Notes under the pieces: model-generated | Told to the model about the DNA's origin: nothing | Seen by the model: the letters and a program-made list of their open reading frames with translations, nothing else | Database searches by the model: none | Position numbers and translations under genes: made by a program | Shown here: one piece after another, positions 7,189-7,639 of the stretch | Numbering within the stretch: the stretch's first letter is position 1 | Layout of the letters: the number at the start of each line of letters is the position of its first letter | Assembly: GCA_003241175.1 (NCBI GenBank) | Contig: QFOI01000162.1 | Span: 1 to 7,639, forward strand | Length of the DNA stretch: 7,639 bases | Direction of reading: 5' to 3' | From: Pseudopedobacter saltans | GTDB lineage: Bacteria > Bacteroidota > Bacteroidia > Chitinophagales > Chitinophagaceae

Positions 7189-7410
7189 CTAATATTCGTC
7201 TTCGTTGAAGAGAAAGTCTTCCTGACTTGGATAGTCTGGCCAGATGTCTTCGATACTTTCGTAGATTTCTCCTTCATCCTCTAGCTCTTGAAGATTTTCT
7301 ACCACTTCGATGGGTGCACCAGAACGAATCGCGAAATCAATCAATTCGTCTTTGCTTGCAGGCCAAGGTGCATCTTCCAAATAGCTTGCTAATTCTAAGG
7401 TCCAAAACAT
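7189..7410 (-). CDS. DUF2795 domain-containing small acidic protein
   Basis: This 73-residue acidic protein of unknown function is highly conserved across Bacteroidota. The start MFWTLELASYLEDAPWPASK and the core DELIDFAIRSGAPIEVVENLQELEDEGE are recognisable as the DUF2795 family, followed by an acidic tail ending NEDEY. There is no signal peptide or membrane segment, so it should be cytoplasmic. It lies 76 nt after uvrB with its own promoter candidate and is followed by a strong terminator, so it can be expressed as a single-gene transcript. It looks like part of the conserved backbone rather than of the uptake locus. The family call is secure; the function is unknown. Confidence 0.9.
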   Translation of the reverse strand: MFWTLELASYLEDAPWPASKDELIDFAIRSGAPIEVVENLQELEDEGEIYESIEDIWPDYPSQEDFLFNEDEY

Positions 7411-7432
7411 ACTTACCTGTTTAAATTTTCGG

Positions 7433-7463
7433 CAAAAGTAACATTTTATACTAAAAAAACATT
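7433..7463 (-). promoter_or_regulatory. Bacteroidota housekeeping-type promoter for the DUF2795 gene
   Basis: On the minus strand TACTTTTG (7433-7440) matches the Bacteroidota -7 consensus TAnnTTTG exactly. A degenerate -33 element AATG (7460-7463) lies 19 nt upstream, a normal spacing. The predicted start of transcription is near 7426, which leaves a leader of roughly 16 nt before the ATG at 7410. The -7 match is seen directly; the -33 assignment is weak. Confidence 0.6.
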
Positions 7464-7486
7464 ACCTAACAATTTGATTTTATTTA

Positions 7487-7639
7487 TTACCTCATTCCGT
7501 CCAATTCTTTTTGCAATATGAACATCGCATCTCTTAATCTCGCAGCCTCCATAAAGTCCATATCTTTTGCTGCTTTTTCCATTTTTTTCTTCGTCGCTGC
7601 TATTTCTTTCTCCATTTGAGGAATGGTCTTCTTTTTTTT
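7487..7639 (-). CDS. uvrB: UvrABC excision repair subunit B, C-terminal end (partial)
   Basis: The last 50 codons and the TAA stop are visible; the N-terminal part lies beyond the right edge. The visible residues form the C-terminal UVR domain, the coiled-coil hairpin by which UvrB contacts UvrC: QMEKEIAATKKKMEKAAK, then MDFMEAARLRDAMFILQKEL, ending DGMR. The FMEAARLRDAMFILQKEL pattern is characteristic of UvrB (F-x-E-A-A-x-x-R-D). UvrB is the damage-verifying helicase of nucleotide excision repair. UvrC also carries a UVR motif, but internally, so its position at the very end of the protein supports UvrB. Confidence 0.88.
   Translation of the reverse strand, partial: KKKKTIPQMEKEIAATKKKMEKAAKDMDFMEAARLRDAMFILQKELDGMR

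Overview
The window looks like a chromosomal segment from a Bacteroidota bacterium, most likely of the Sphingobacteriaceae type (Sphingobacterium/Pedobacter-like). The evidence is AT-rich DNA, a SusC/SusD outer-membrane pair, a FecR anti-sigma factor with a C-terminal DUF4974 domain, genes without Shine-Dalgarno sequences, a TAnnTTTG-type promoter, and a conserved 73-residue DUF2795 protein after uvrB. The family-level placement is an inference. All genes are on the minus strand, so transcription runs from high to low coordinates.

The right end (about 7120-7639) is housekeeping. It holds the last 50 codons of uvrB, a short gap with a recognisable Bacteroidota promoter, the DUF2795 gene, and a strong intrinsic terminator. 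The terminator separates this part from what follows.

The rest is one nutrient-uptake locus read in the order: ECF sigma factor, FecR anti-sigma factor (ATGA overlap), SusC-type TonB-dependent transporter, SusD-type surface lipoprotein, and a lipoprotein cut by the left edge. The visible start of the cut lipoprotein resembles the zinc metallohydrolase lipoproteins often found after SusC/SusD pairs. The sigma/anti-sigma pair probably controls the transporter. SusC and SusD would form the lidded outer-membrane import complex, and the third lipoprotein may process the ligand, perhaps a peptide or protein rather than a glycan. The substrate cannot be read from this sequence.

Two non-coding stretches deserve attention. 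The 292-nt leader between the terminator and the sigma gene contains an 18-bp near-perfect palindrome of the LacI/PurR operator type, two further copies of its AAACGAT core, and a separate 12-bp perfect palindrome. The 87-nt fecR-susC gap contains an 11-bp perfect inverted repeat whose arm centres lie 30 bp apart. SusC also lacks the N-terminal STN signalling domain usually expected of a transporter that talks to a FecR-type anti-sigma factor, so how the ligand signal reaches FecR is an open question. No RNA genes, mobile elements or CRISPR arrays were seen.
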